DNA from: Kitasatospora papulosa | Lineage (GTDB): Bacteria; Actinomycetota; Actinomycetes; Streptomycetales; Streptomycetaceae | Length of the DNA stretch: 64,000 nt | Assembly (NCBI RefSeq): GCF_000717245.1 | Contig: NZ_JNYQ01000019.1 | Location: forward strand, 24,238 to 88,237 | Reading direction: 5' to 3' | Shown here: piece by piece, positions 17,756-27,218 of the stretch | Layout of the letters: each line of letters opens with the position of its first letter | Position numbering within the stretch: the first letter of the stretch is position 1 | The notes under the pieces: model-generated | What the model was told of the DNA's origin: nothing | Databases searched by the model: none | What the model saw: only the letters and a program-made list of their open reading frames with translations | Made by a program: the position numbers and the translations under genes

Positions 17756-17930
17756 GGTCGTGGTTGAGCCAGACCCGCAAGGGCTTGTCCCACGGGTTCT
17801 CCCATCCGGCCGGGCGCATGCGGTGCGTGCTGTACCCCGCGGGCCGCTCGTGCGGTGCTGCTCGGTACGGATTCAGAGGGCCGTCCATATCGAGCAGAAG
17901 CAGAGGACGCCCATCCCTCTCGTTCCTCAC
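17756..17930 (-). pseudogene. HAD-like hydrolase N-terminal fragment
   Basis: Starts MRNERDGRPLLLLDMDGPLN, with the HAD motif I D-x-D (DMDG), followed by YSTHRMRPAGW and KPLRVWLNHDHG. These match a common Streptomyces HAD-domain protein whose normal length is well over 150 residues. The frame is cut at about residue 58 where integrase-remnant sequence begins. Its ATG lies only 8 bp from the divergent nSTAND remnant. Confidence 0.6.
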
Positions 17931-17937
17931 GGGCGGC

Positions 17938-19809
17938 CGGGCCGGCCACCTCTTTGTCGTAGACCAGATGGAGGAGTACGCCGGTGTCGCACCGGACGCC
18001 GCCCGAAGGCTGTTTCACCTGCAGATTCACCTGTGCGGCACCGTGGACGGGGAGTCCGGCTCCGTCCCCCGGGCAGTAGTCACGGCGCGCCACGACTCCA
18101 TCGGCGCCCTGATGACGGCCGCGACCTCCTCTGCGCTCAGCGACGCGGTCATGTTCCTCGCCCCGCTCGGCCCCGACGACCTGCGAGACGCGATTACCCG
18201 GCCCGTGGACGCGGTGCCCGGACTGTGGGTGGAGCACGGACTCGCCGACCGGATCGTGCGTGACGCGGCGGATGAGCCGGGCCGCATGCCCCTCGTGGAG
18301 TTCGCACTGACCCGTCTGTGGGACCAGCGCGAGCGGTCAATGCTGACCCACGGCGCCTACCAGGACTTCGGCGGAATTGCCGGCGCTCTTGCCGGGTATG
18401 CGGAGGATTCCTTTCGTGCCGTGGTCCGGGAAGAGGAAATCCCCCTCGCGCAGGCGCTCTTCGTCCAGCTGGCACGCCCGGCAGACCAAGGCGGCTATAC
18501 CCGGCGTCCCGCACCGGTTACGGACATGAACCCCGCCGCGTTGGCGCTCGCACGCCGTCTCTCACCCGGAAAGCTGATTGTCTTCGGCCGCACCGATGGG
18601 GGCACGGAGATCGTGGACCTCGCGCAGGAGGCCCTGACCCGCCACTGGCCGCGGCTGGGAGGTTGGCTGGACGACAGCCGCAAATTCCGGTCCTGGCAGG
18701 AGGAACTGCGCCGAGACCTGGCACGCTGGAAAGAGGCGGGTGAGGAGACGGGCGCCCTGCTGCGTGGCAGCGTGCTCGAGGTGGCCGTCGAGCAAGCCGA
18801 CCACCGACCTACCGAGATCACCGCACTCGAGCGTGCGTACATCGGTGCAAGCCGAAGGTTCGCACGGCGGGCACTCCGGCGCTGGCGGGCGCTGGTAGCA
18901 ACACTTCTGGCTCTCTTGGTAGGCACCGGCGTGCTCGCCAATATGGCACTCGACAGCAGCCAGACGGCCGAACGACAACTGCGCACCCTCGCATCCCGCG
19001 CACTCGCCGACGAGTCCAGCGACAGGGCACACCATGATCCAGGGAGCTCGATCCAGCTGGCCCCCTGGCTGCCTGGAACGCAGACGACACCCCACAGGCA
19101 CAGGAAGCGCTGCTGCACAGCCATGTCACCGGGGAGTACCTGCGCGCCAGTCACGTCGACCTCTGGCCGGGGCGGGCAACGCGTCTTGACGCCACACCGG
19201 ACGGTCGCACCCTGGTGGTGTGGTCCAAGCCGGCGGGCGCCGCGCCCGTCGTGCTCTCCGTTGTGACAGGGGCAATGGACGGCTCTCCCGGGTCCTACGC
19301 ACTGCGCGGGACGCGCACCGGCGACGTACGCTCCGAGATCAGCTCCGACGGCAATCTTCTCGGCCGACGGGCGAAGTCTGTTGGTGCAGAGCGCGGACGG
19401 CACCGTCCGCCGGTGGTCGGTGAACCAGCAGAAAACCACCGGACACCCCATGGCCGTGGACCACCTGGACAACGTGATCGCTCTGGCCTCGGACGGCACA
19501 GCGATCACGGAATCCGCCGACGGCTACGACCTGTGGGCGACTCGAACGGGCCGTCACATCGGCGCCTTCCCCACCGTGCTCGACATCAGGCGGACAGCGG
19601 TCGTCCACGAAGACCGCCTGGTCGCCTACGCCAAGGGCTGGCGGCAAACCTACGACCTACTTCGCGCGAACTGGTTCCCCCACCTCTGCTCCTCGGCCGG
19701 GCGTGATTACACCGAAGAGGAGCGCAAACGCTTCCTGCCCGCGGGCACCCCCTCGGGTCTTCCGTGCGAGAACGCGAGCCCCTGGCCTGGGGCGCCGACC
19801 GCCGACTGA
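17938..19809 (+). pseudogene. nSTAND1-type NTPase with WD40-like C-terminus, degenerate
   Basis: The conserved middle of Streptomyces nSTAND/WD40 proteins is present: LFVVDQMEEYAGVAPDAARR (Walker B region), PLGPDDLRDAITRPV, PGLWVEHGLADRIV, GRMPLVEFALTRLWDQR, and a membrane segment ALVATLLALLVGTGVLANMA. The helix-turn-helix/protease and P-loop N-terminus is missing. Two frameshifts follow: near 19065 (continuing LAAWNADDTPQAQEALLHSH) and near 19365 (continuing SLLVQSADGTVRRWS). The end, HLCSSAGRDYTEEERKRFLP, is the normal C-terminus. Such STAND ATPases are signalling or conflict-defence proteins; this copy is dead. Confidence 0.75.
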
Positions 19810-20014
19810 CCGGTCGATCACATCGGGGACCTGGTCCAAGAGCCCCTTGATCGCAAAGAGCAGCACGGAGACCACGCCAGAGAATGACGATGATGGCGGA
19901 GCAGTCCACCGATCCTGCATTCCGTGGGCGACGGCGATCTGACCCGGCGCGCCCGCATCCCGCACCCCTGCAGCCCAGCCGGCCGGAAGGCCGAGCCGGG
20001 CCGCGGGCGGTGGA

Positions 20015-22174
20015 TCAGGAGGTGCGGCAGACCGTGCCGTTGAGGGTGAACGTCGTCGGGGTGGGGTTGGCGCCGTCGTTGGCTCCGACGAAGCCGAAGG
20101 TGGCGGTGGAGCCGCTACGCGGAGCCAGCTTGGCGTTGGCGCCGTTGTCGGTCACATGTACGCGCGTGCCCGAACTGGTGACGTTCGCGTTCCAGAAGCT
20201 CTGCACGGTCTGGCCGGTGGACGGCCAGGTGAAGTCCAGGGTCCAGCCGTCGATCGGGGAGTCACCTACGTTGGAGACCGTGACGGTGGCGACGAATCCG
20301 TTGCCCCATCCGCTGTCCACCCGGTAGTTGACCAGACAGCTGCTGTCGCGCGGAGCCGTGGTGGCGAAGGTCAGCGGCTCTGAGGGGCGCGAGAGGCGGC
20401 CTTCGGCGTCCCGGGCGAGGACGTTGACCGTGTGCTCGGAGCCCGGCGGCAGGTTGTGCAGCGTTGCCGAGGTGGAGGTCGAGGTGGCGAGCAACTGGGC
20501 GTTGGAGCCCAGGCGTTCATACACCTCGTAGCGCACCGCCTTGCCGTTCGCGGGGGCTGCCCAGCTCACCGTGGCGGTCGAGCTGCCCACGGCGGTGGTC
20601 TTCGGTGCGCCGGGCGCGCCGACCGAGGCCGCAGCGGCGTGCGGGGCGACGGTGATCGTGGTGATCGAGTACGGCGGCAGCACCGGGTCGCCCCCGGCGG
20701 TGGCGGCCACGCGGGTGACATCGGTGTCGCCGCGGCCGTAGCGGTGCATGACCGGCGCCTGGGCAGTGGGCGTGTATCCGGCATAGCTGATGTCCGCGGT
20801 GTGGGAGTTCAGCGGGTCTTTGTTGATCAGCATCACGCTCAACGTGCCGTCCACGCGGTGCACGGCGTGCGCGGAGACCTGGTCGCTGTCGGTGGAGGAG
20901 GCGACCATCGTGTCACCGGGACGACCCAGCTTGGTCAGCGACTTGATGCCGAAGTACGGGTGGAACGGCGTGTTCACGGCCGGCTGGCAGACGTCGTCGA
21001 CGCAGCCGCCGCTGGAGAGAAGGCCGAAGTCGTTGAAGTCGGTGTCACCGTCTACCGTCTCCACTTTGGTGGGCCCGTTGTGGACGTTCCACCAGTCGAC
21101 GTTGAAGACGCCGTTCTCCAGCGCCGTCATGTAGGTGTCCGCGGCGAACAGGCCGTTGGGCCGGCTGTTCATCTGAACGTTGGAGTTGACCTCGGTGAGC
21201 GCGATGCCGATCTTCGACGAGCGTTCTCCGGCGTACCGGTCGATCTGCCGGCGGACCTCGCGGAGCTGTCCGGGCAGCCGGGCGGTCCGGTCCAGGGCCT
21301 CGTCGGCGTTGGCGCCGCCCGGGTAGGAGTGCACGATGGCGAAGTCGATCGCCCCGGCGACCGTGGAAAGCACGGTGTGGTTCCAGTCGGCCGAGTCCCC
21401 AGCGCCGACGATGCCGTCCGGCCAGTCGCCCGGCGTGGTCAGCACGGCGCCGATCTTGATCGTCGGATCGACCGCTTTCATCGCCTCCGCGTAGGAGAGG
21501 ACGTTGCGGGCGTACTCACGGGGGCTTTTGTCCGGGTGCTCGTCGGCCTCCCAGCCGCTGCCGTAGTGGCCGTTGCCGTAGATCTCGTTGCCAATCTCCC
21601 AGTACTTCGCCCCGTAGCTGCGGGTGACGTTGGCGTACCGGACCCAGTCGGCGGCCTCCTGCGGTGTGCCGGTGCCGTAGTTGGCGATGATCATCGGCTG
21701 GGAGCCGGAGGTGCGTACGCTGCTCATGAACTCGTCGAAAGTGGTGTGGGGCGCTACGTAACCGCCGGGCGCGGTGTGGTCCTTCCAGTGGTAGATGTCG
21801 CCGTAGGAGCCGCCTGGGTAGCGCATCACGCCGACGCCCGCCTCGCCCAACAGGCCGGTCACCTCGGGGTCGTTCATGTGCGAGTCCCAGAGCGCGTGGT
21901 TGACGCCGAACGCCGCCGCGTCGATGGTGCCGAGGCCCACCCCCGCGTTGACGGAAACCTCGACGGTCGACGCCTCGTCGGCGGTCGTCGCCATGGAGGC
22001 CTGAGCCGCGGCGGTCCGGCCGGTCGCGGCGGGCGCCGGGGGAGCGGCTGCGAGGGCGGCGACCGTGGATAGGGCGCAGACGAGCGCGGCTGCGGGGCGT
22101 CTGCCCACTGTTCTTCCGACTGCGCGGGACGGCCGGCCTAACCAACTGGTGCGAGGGAGGTGTGCGAGCGGCAT
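20015..22174 (-). CDS. Secreted glycoside hydrolase with FnIII and CBM2 domains
   Basis: 719 residues. Signal peptide over the first 50 residues (hydrophobic core AAALVCALSTVAALAAA). The catalytic (beta/alpha)8-type domain spans about 65-430, with VMRYPGGSYGDIYHWKD and YWEIGNEIYG, whose Asn-Glu pair is the usual acid/base signature of clan GH-A enzymes such as arabinofuranosidases and endoglucanases. A beta-sandwich domain follows, then FnIII (about 525-613) and a C-terminal CBM2 (about 617-719; starts SSCLVNYRVDSGWGNGF) that binds cellulose or xylan. Start at 22174 after GAGGAGG. A CebR-type box lies 80 bp upstream. Acts outside the cell on plant polysaccharide; exact GH family not assigned. 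Confidence 0.88.
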   Translation of the reverse strand: MPLAHLPRTSWLGRPSRAVGRTVGRRPAAALVCALSTVAALAAAPPAPAATGRTAAAQASMATTADEASTVEVSVNAGVGLGTIDAAAFGVNHALWDSHMNDPEVTGLLGEAGVGVMRYPGGSYGDIYHWKDHTAPGGYVAPHTTFDEFMSSVRTSGSQPMIIANYGTGTPQEAADWVRYANVTRSYGAKYWEIGNEIYGNGHYGSGWEADEHPDKSPREYARNVLSYAEAMKAVDPTIKIGAVLTTPGDWPDGIVGAGDSADWNHTVLSTVAGAIDFAIVHSYPGGANADEALDRTARLPGQLREVRRQIDRYAGERSSKIGIALTEVNSNVQMNSRPNGLFAADTYMTALENGVFNVDWWNVHNGPTKVETVDGDTDFNDFGLLSSGGCVDDVCQPAVNTPFHPYFGIKSLTKLGRPGDTMVASSTDSDQVSAHAVHRVDGTLSVMLINKDPLNSHTADISYAGYTPTAQAPVMHRYGRGDTDVTRVAATAGGDPVLPPYSITTITVAPHAAAASVGAPGAPKTTAVGSSTATVSWAAPANGKAVRYEVYERLGSNAQLLATSTSTSATLHNLPPGSEHTVNVLARDAEGRLSRPSEPLTFATTAPRDSSCLVNYRVDSGWGNGFVATVTVSNVGDSPIDGWTLDFTWPSTGQTVQSFWNANVTSSGTRVHVTDNGANAKLAPRSGSTATFGFVGANDGANPTPTTFTLNGTVCRTS

Positions 22175-22254
22175 GAACGTCCTCCTCGGGCGAGCGCCGC
22201 GTCGGCCGACGGGACGCCCGGTGTGGTCGGTGGGGTGCTTTCGGTGCGGCGGTG

Positions 22255-22268
22255 TGGGAGCGCTCCCA
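22255..22268. promoter_or_regulatory. CebR-type operator
   Basis: TGGGAGCGCTCCCA is a perfect 14-bp palindrome identical to the established CebR box of Streptomyces. CebR is the LacI-family repressor released by cello-oligosaccharides and controls cellulase and ceb transport genes. It lies 80 bp upstream of the CBM2-bearing glycoside hydrolase start, an expected target. Confidence 0.88.
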
Positions 22269-22444
22269 AAATAATGCGGGGGAGGCATGACTGCGTCAAT
22301 GGTGCGGACCAGGACCATCTGATCTCCCGCCACCCGTAACGCGGCCTCGGCCTCTGTATGCCACCAGTCGGGCGGAGACGGGCCGGTGACGCGGGCGATC
22401 GGGTGGTCCGGGTACAGGCAGGACGCTAAGCCGTTTCCTCCGGA

Positions 22445-22558
22445 TCACGTTGCTGACCGGACGGAGATGCCTGCCAGGGCGAGAGCTGCGAGGTAGATGG
22501 TGGCGGTCTTGTCATAGCGAGTGGCCAGGCCCTGCCACTGTTTGGAGAGGGGTTCGTG
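22445..22558 (-). pseudogene. IS5-family transposase C-terminal remnant
   Basis: The last 37 codons read LSKQWQGLATRYDKTATIYL then ALALAGISVRSAT, matching the invariant C-terminus of IS5-type transposases (GLATRYDKTATIYLAGL). The in-frame sequence upstream is not transposase-like, so only the 3' tail of the element survives. Confidence 0.75.
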
Positions 22559-23036
22559 CGACCGACCCCCGTGTACTCCACGAAGGAATGACCAAGAGCG
22601 GATCATGGCCGGCCTGGAACACGATCCAGCCGCAGGGATCGCCTCGTGCAAGAAACTCGGACCCGTCCGGCGTACCCACCGCCGTACCGCATGGGTCGGA
22701 AGCCGCAGGCCTCCACCTCGTCGGATCCACGACGTCGCAGCTCGCAGGCCTGCACCTGGTGCAGAGGAGCGAATCGCCGCGGTGCCGCCGTCCGTGTCGG
22801 CGGAAAACCACGGGCGACGTGCCTCCGCCCGGAGAACGGGCGGGTTCTGCGCGTTCACGTGGGCCGGTCGCCGGGCCGTGGCGAAATCCTTCGTCCACGT
22901 TCCTCCACACGTGAGCGCCGCAACCGTCCCTCCTGCGTCAGCTCGCGATCGGCCGCGCCGGATTGCACTGCGATGACCAGCGCAGATGCAGGATTTCGCC
23001 ATTGACGGGCCGAAAACCACTGGTTAGCTTCGTGGC
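22559..23036. other. Intergenic region before the Lrp gene, with an imperfect palindrome
   Basis: No convincing gene. Near the 3' end, TGCACTGCG at 22964-22972 and CGCAGATGCA at 22981-22990 form an imperfect inverted repeat around an 8-bp centre, 47-73 bp upstream of the Lrp/AsnC start. This could be its autoregulatory site, but the arms differ by a one-base insertion. Confidence 0.4.
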
Positions 23037-24041
23037 ATGACCCAGGAAGCACTCTCGGACACCGTCGACGAGCTGGACCGCCGCGTCATCGCGGCACTCC
23101 AGCTCAACGGCCGTGCGCCGTGGAGTGCGGTCGCCCGGTGGGTCGGCGCCAGCGAGACCACCGCGCAGCGCCGGTACACGGCTATGCGCGAGCGGGGGCT
23201 GGCGCGGGTCACCGGCACCCTGGAGCTGGACCGCACGCGGGAGGGCTCCTCCATGCTGGTCCGGGTGCAGGCCAGGCCCGGGCGCGGGCTGGAGGCCGCG
23301 GCCCGTTTCGCCGAGAGCCCCGACGTCCGCTTCGTGGCGGTGGTCACCGGTGCCGCCGACCTGATCGTCGACTTCGTTGCCCGTGACAACGAGGAGATGA
23401 TGCGGATGCTGTTCACCGACCTTCCCGCAGCGGACCTCATCACGAGCACCGAGGCGGTCCCCGTCATCCGGGCGTTCACCACGGCGGGGATGTGGGACAC
23501 CGGGCTGCTGCCCCCCGCGGCGGTCGCCGACCTGAGGCCGGACCCGGTGTCGCCCTTCTGCGACCCCGGCAGGGACCGTGCGCCACAAGCGCTTACCCTG
23601 CTGGAGCACGAGATCGCCGCAGCCCTGCGGGAGGACGGCCGGATCCAGGTCAGTGCGCTGGCCCGGCGGCTGAAGCACGCGCAGTCCAGCGTCGCGCGCG
23701 CCATGGACCGGCTCATCTCCCGCGGCATCCTCCAGTTCCGCACGCTCGTCGAACCCTCACTCCTCGGCTTCGACGCGGAGTTCATGGTCTGGCTCTCCAT
23801 CGAGCCAGACCGGCTCGACGCCGCGGGCAGACAGCTCGCCAAGCACCCGGGAACGAAGTTCGTCAGCGCGTCGACCGGTCGCTTCAACCTGGTCGGGCAC
23901 GTGGTGCTGCCCCGCCGTGCGGATCTCTTCCCCTACACCAGGGAAGTCATCGGCGCCCTGCCCGGGCTCCTCGCCTCCGACGTGACGCTGCATCTCGTCA
24001 CCATGAAGTACTCCTGGCACCGGATGGTCCGCCCCACCTGA
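23037..24041 (+). CDS. Lrp/AsnC-family regulator, duplicated domains
   Basis: 334 residues with two Lrp halves: each an AsnC helix-turn-helix (DELDRRVIAALQLNGRAPWS then VARWVGASETTAQRRYTAM; and EHEIAAALREDGRIQVSALA then RRLKHAQSSVARAMDRLI) followed by a RAM-like effector domain. Fused double-Lrp proteins are known in actinobacteria, usually as local regulators of adjacent amino-acid or small-molecule catabolic operons. It precedes, by 89 bp and on the same strand, the coupled four-gene operon at 24131-29437, so specific control of that operon is likely. Confidence 0.88.
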   Translation: MTQEALSDTVDELDRRVIAALQLNGRAPWSAVARWVGASETTAQRRYTAMRERGLARVTGTLELDRTREGSSMLVRVQARPGRGLEAAARFAESPDVRFVAVVTGAADLIVDFVARDNEEMMRMLFTDLPAADLITSTEAVPVIRAFTTAGMWDTGLLPPAAVADLRPDPVSPFCDPGRDRAPQALTLLEHEIAAALREDGRIQVSALARRLKHAQSSVARAMDRLISRGILQFRTLVEPSLLGFDAEFMVWLSIEPDRLDAAGRQLAKHPGTKFVSASTGRFNLVGHVVLPRRADLFPYTREVIGALPGLLASDVTLHLVTMKYSWHRMVRPT

Positions 24042-24130
24042 AATCACGGGCCCGGGGCGCTCGCACACCGTCGCCTGCCGCACACCTGAACATCCCCTTA
24101 CCCCAGCCCTCATCCCTCCGTGGAGTCGTC

Positions 24131-25084
24131 ATGCCCTCAGAAGACCTCGACCTGTCCGCAGGCAGCTGGCAGTGGCCCGAGTCCACATGGCGCGGGCACG
24201 TGGACTCCGTGCGCGCCGGACGGCGCCTCACCCCGGACCGCTGGCCCGGCGGAGCCCGTGTCGCCGTGGCCCTGTCATTCGACTCCGACCACGAGACGAT
24301 CCCGCTGCGCGACGGCGAGACGAGCCCGGGGCGGCTGGCCCAGGGCGAGTACGGTGCCCGGGCCGGCGCTCCGCGCATCCTGGACCTGCTGGCCCGATAC
24401 AGCGTGCCGGCCACGTTCTTCATGCCGGCCGTCTCCGCCCTCCTGCACCCCGAGGAGGCCCGCTCCTACACCCGGGACGGGCACGAACTCGCCGTCCACG
24501 GCTGGATCCACGAACGCAACATGCTCCTGGGACGTGACGACGAGCGCGAGTTGACCGCACGCGCCCTGGACACGCTCACCACGCTCACCGGACAGCGCCC
24601 CGTCGGCATCAGGACCCCCTCGTGGGACTTCTCCGAGTCCACCCTCGACATCATGCTCGACCTCGGATTCGCCTACGACTCCTCGCTGATGGCCGACGAC
24701 GAGCCCTACGAGATCGTCGCCCACGGCCGGCCCACCGGCCTCGTCGAGATCCCCGTCGACTGGATCCGGGACGACGCGCCGTACTTCACGATGGACCGTT
24801 ACGGATCGGTCCGCCCGCACAGCCGCCCCCGCGACGTGGGCGAGATCTGGCGGGACGAGTTCGACGCGGCCTACCGCGACGGCGGCGTCTTCCAGCTCAC
24901 GCTGCACCCGCACGTCATCGGCCACCGCTCACGCCTGGTCGTACTGCGTGAACTGCTCGACCACATCGGCTCGCACCGCGACGTCTGGTTCGCCACCCAC
25001 GCGCAACTCTGCGACGCCGCACGCACCTGCCTGGACGACACCTCCCCCTCCAGCCCCGCCCCTGACGCCCCGGAGCACCCCTGA
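24131..25084 (+). CDS. Polysaccharide-deacetylase-like (PuuE/cyclic-imide-hydrolase type) hydrolase
   Basis: 317-residue NodB/carbohydrate-esterase-4-fold protein. The metal-binding aspartates lie in SFDSDHE (residues 49-55), and HELAVHGWIHERN supplies the H-x4-H-type metal motif; the conserved RTPSWDFSE and FQLTLHPHVIGHRSR blocks complete the site. There is no signal peptide, and the N-terminus WPGGARVAVALSFD is that of cytoplasmic PuuE-type allantoinases and cyclic imide hydrolases, which cleave ring C-N bonds rather than glycans. In an operon with an M20 peptidase, ring opening of a cyclic amide/ureide is a sensible inference. The stop overlaps the next start (TGATG). Confidence 0.82.
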   Translation: MPSEDLDLSAGSWQWPESTWRGHVDSVRAGRRLTPDRWPGGARVAVALSFDSDHETIPLRDGETSPGRLAQGEYGARAGAPRILDLLARYSVPATFFMPAVSALLHPEEARSYTRDGHELAVHGWIHERNMLLGRDDERELTARALDTLTTLTGQRPVGIRTPSWDFSESTLDIMLDLGFAYDSSLMADDEPYEIVAHGRPTGLVEIPVDWIRDDAPYFTMDRYGSVRPHSRPRDVGEIWRDEFDAAYRDGGVFQLTLHPHVIGHRSRLVVLRELLDHIGSHRDVWFATHAQLCDAARTCLDDTSPSSPAPDAPEHP

Positions 25085-26412
25085 TGAACACCGGATCTGT
25101 CATGCCCGCCGGCCCGAGCAGGGACGAGGACAGCACGACCGCCCCGACGAAACTCAACAGTGCCCAGCGCAAAGCCATCGTCGCCGGCACCATCGGCAAC
25201 ACCGTCGAATGGGTGGACTGGGCGCTCTACTCGATCTTCGCGAAGATCATCGCGGATGAGTTCTTCCCGAAGGGCAACGGCGCGGTGGCGCTGCTGTCCA
25301 CCCTCGCGGTGTTCGCCGTCGGGTTCGTCATGCGCCCCGTCGGCGCGGCGGTCCTCGGCGCCTACGCCGACCGGCGCGGCCGCAAGAAGGGCATGACGCT
25401 CACCGTCGCCCTGATGGCGGGGGCCGGCTTCATCATCGCCATCACCCCCTCCTACGAGCACATCGGCGTGTTCTCACCGCTCCTCCTGCTGGTCGCCCGG
25501 CTTGTCCAGGGATTCTCCGCCGGAGGCGAATTCGGCTCCTCCTCCGCCTTCCTCGTCGAGTCCGCCGCCCGGGGGCGACGTGCCTTCGCCGGATCCTGGC
25601 AGCAGGTGTCGGTTGCCGGCGGCGTCCTGATCGCCTCGCTGCTGGGCACCCTGACCACGTCCGTTCTCAGCGACGACGCCCTGCACTCCTGGGGATGGCG
25701 CGTCGCCTTCATCTTCGGGGGACTGCTGGGACTGGTCGGCCTGTGGCTGCGCGTCTCCGTCGAGGACACCGATTCCTTCGCCGAGGCCCGGAGCAGCGGA
25801 CGCACCCGCACCAACCCCGTCAAGGCCATGTTCGTCGAGCACCCGGCCGCCACACTGCGGGTCACCGGCATCACGATCGCAGGCACCCTCACCTACTACA
25901 TCTGGGTCAACTACCTCCCTACGTACGCCAATCTGACCACCGGCATCCCGCTCAAGACCGCACTGCTCTCGCAGACCCTGTGCCTGATCGTCTTCGTGGT
26001 CGCGTTGCCCTTCGCCGGACTGCTCTCGGACCGCCTCGGGCGCAAGCCGACGATGGCGGGGTTCGCCGCCGGCTTCGTGGTGCTGGCCTGGCCGCTGCTG
26101 CACCTGCTCGGCAACAGCTTCCTCAGCCTGTTCCTCGTCCAGCTCGTGGGCATGCTGCTGATTCTCGGCTACTCCGCCAACTGCGCCGTCGTCATGGCCG
26201 AGCAGTTCCCGCCCGAGGTGCGCGCCACCGGCATCGCCCTGCCCTACGCGCTCGCGGTCGCCGTCTTCGGCGGCACCGCCCCCTACGTCACCACCTGGAT
26301 GCACGAGAGCGGCCACAGCGACCTGCTCTGGGTGTACGTGTCGGCCGCCTCCCTCATCTCCCTGGTCGTCTACCTCACGATGCCCGAGACCAAGGACAAG
26401 GAGTTCAACTGA
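25084..26412 (+). CDS. MFS transporter, metabolite:H+ symporter type
   Basis: 442 residues with 12 predicted membrane helices. Family signature GNTVEWVDWALYSIFAKIIA at the first helix, RPVGAAVLGAYADRRGRKKG at the 2-3 loop, and VQGFSAGGEFGSSSAFLVES at helices 4-5 are typical of the MHS (ShiA/KgtP/ProP-like) uptake subfamily for dicarboxylates, shikimate, betaines and similar organic acids. Translationally coupled at both ends (1-bp overlaps), so it probably imports the operon's substrate. Confidence 0.9.
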   Translation: MNTGSVMPAGPSRDEDSTTAPTKLNSAQRKAIVAGTIGNTVEWVDWALYSIFAKIIADEFFPKGNGAVALLSTLAVFAVGFVMRPVGAAVLGAYADRRGRKKGMTLTVALMAGAGFIIAITPSYEHIGVFSPLLLLVARLVQGFSAGGEFGSSSAFLVESAARGRRAFAGSWQQVSVAGGVLIASLLGTLTTSVLSDDALHSWGWRVAFIFGGLLGLVGLWLRVSVEDTDSFAEARSSGRTRTNPVKAMFVEHPAATLRVTGITIAGTLTYYIWVNYLPTYANLTTGIPLKTALLSQTLCLIVFVVALPFAGLLSDRLGRKPTMAGFAAGFVVLAWPLLHLLGNSFLSLFLVQLVGMLLILGYSANCAVVMAEQFPPEVRATGIALPYALAVAVFGGTAPYVTTWMHESGHSDLLWVYVSAASLISLVVYLTMPETKDKEFN

Positions 26413-27218
26413 TGCCGCACGTACTCATCACCGGCGCGGCCGGCGGCATCGGCAGCGCCATCGCCGAGGCGTTCGCCGCCCGGGGGGCCACCCTGACCCT
26501 CGCCGACCGCGACCTCACCGCGCTCGAATCGACGGCCGCCCGCTGCGACGTGCCCACCGCCGTCCGGACCGCCGACCTGGCGGACCCCGAAGCCCCGGCA
26601 GCCCTGGTCGACCGGGCCTGGTCGGCTCTCGGCCCCGTGGACATCCTGGTCAACGCGGCGGGACTGTACCCGTCCCTGGACATGGCCGACGTCGACACGG
26701 CCTCCTGGGACAGGCTGTTCGCGGTGAATCTGCGCGCCCCCGTCCTGACGACCGCCGCCTTCGCCCGCCGCGCCATGGCCGAACACCGCCCGGGCGCCGT
26801 CGTCAACATCTCCTCCGGCTCGGCCCAACGCTCACGACCCGGCGGGGGCCCCTACGCCAGCTCCAAGGCAGCCCTGGAGATGGCAACCCGGGCGGCGGCC
26901 CTGGAACTGGGCGGCCACGGCATCCGCGTCAATGCGGTCAGCCCCGGCTTCGTCCTCGTCGACAGCGACTGCAACCCGGTCTCCGCGGAGTACGCCCGAG
27001 CCATCGGCGTCAACCCGCTGGGACGCCCCGGCGCACCGCAGGACATCGCCCGCGCCGTGTGCTGGATCGCCGGCCCCGAGGCGTCCTGGATCACCGGGGA
27101 AGTCCTCCGCGTCGACGGCGGGTCGAGCACCGGAGCCCACCACCTGCCCCGCATATGGCAGACCGACGACACCCGCGCCATCGCGGTCGGCACCACGACG
27201 GAGGAACACACCCGATGA
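26412..27218 (+). CDS. Short-chain dehydrogenase/reductase
   Basis: 268-residue classical SDR. Cofactor motif TGAAGGIGSAIA (residues 7-18), NAAG motif (VNAAGLYPS), catalytic Ser in NISSGSAQRS, and Y-x3-K in YASSKAA. The C-terminus has GEVLRVDGG. It would interconvert a hydroxyl and a keto group with NAD(P)H. The ATG overlaps the transporter's stop by one base, and its own stop overlaps the next ATG by four, so it is strictly co-expressed with the transporter and the fused reductase-peptidase. Confidence 0.9.
   Translation: MPHVLITGAAGGIGSAIAEAFAARGATLTLADRDLTALESTAARCDVPTAVRTADLADPEAPAALVDRAWSALGPVDILVNAAGLYPSLDMADVDTASWDRLFAVNLRAPVLTTAAFARRAMAEHRPGAVVNISSGSAQRSRPGGGPYASSKAALEMATRAAALELGGHGIRVNAVSPGFVLVDSDCNPVSAEYARAIGVNPLGRPGAPQDIARAVCWIAGPEASWITGEVLRVDGGSSTGAHHLPRIWQTDDTRAIAVGTTTEEHTR

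Noticed and set aside
20432..22072. 546-codon plus-strand frame
   Set aside because: Shadow of the glycoside hydrolase on the minus strand; Val/Gly/Arg repeats, no domain.
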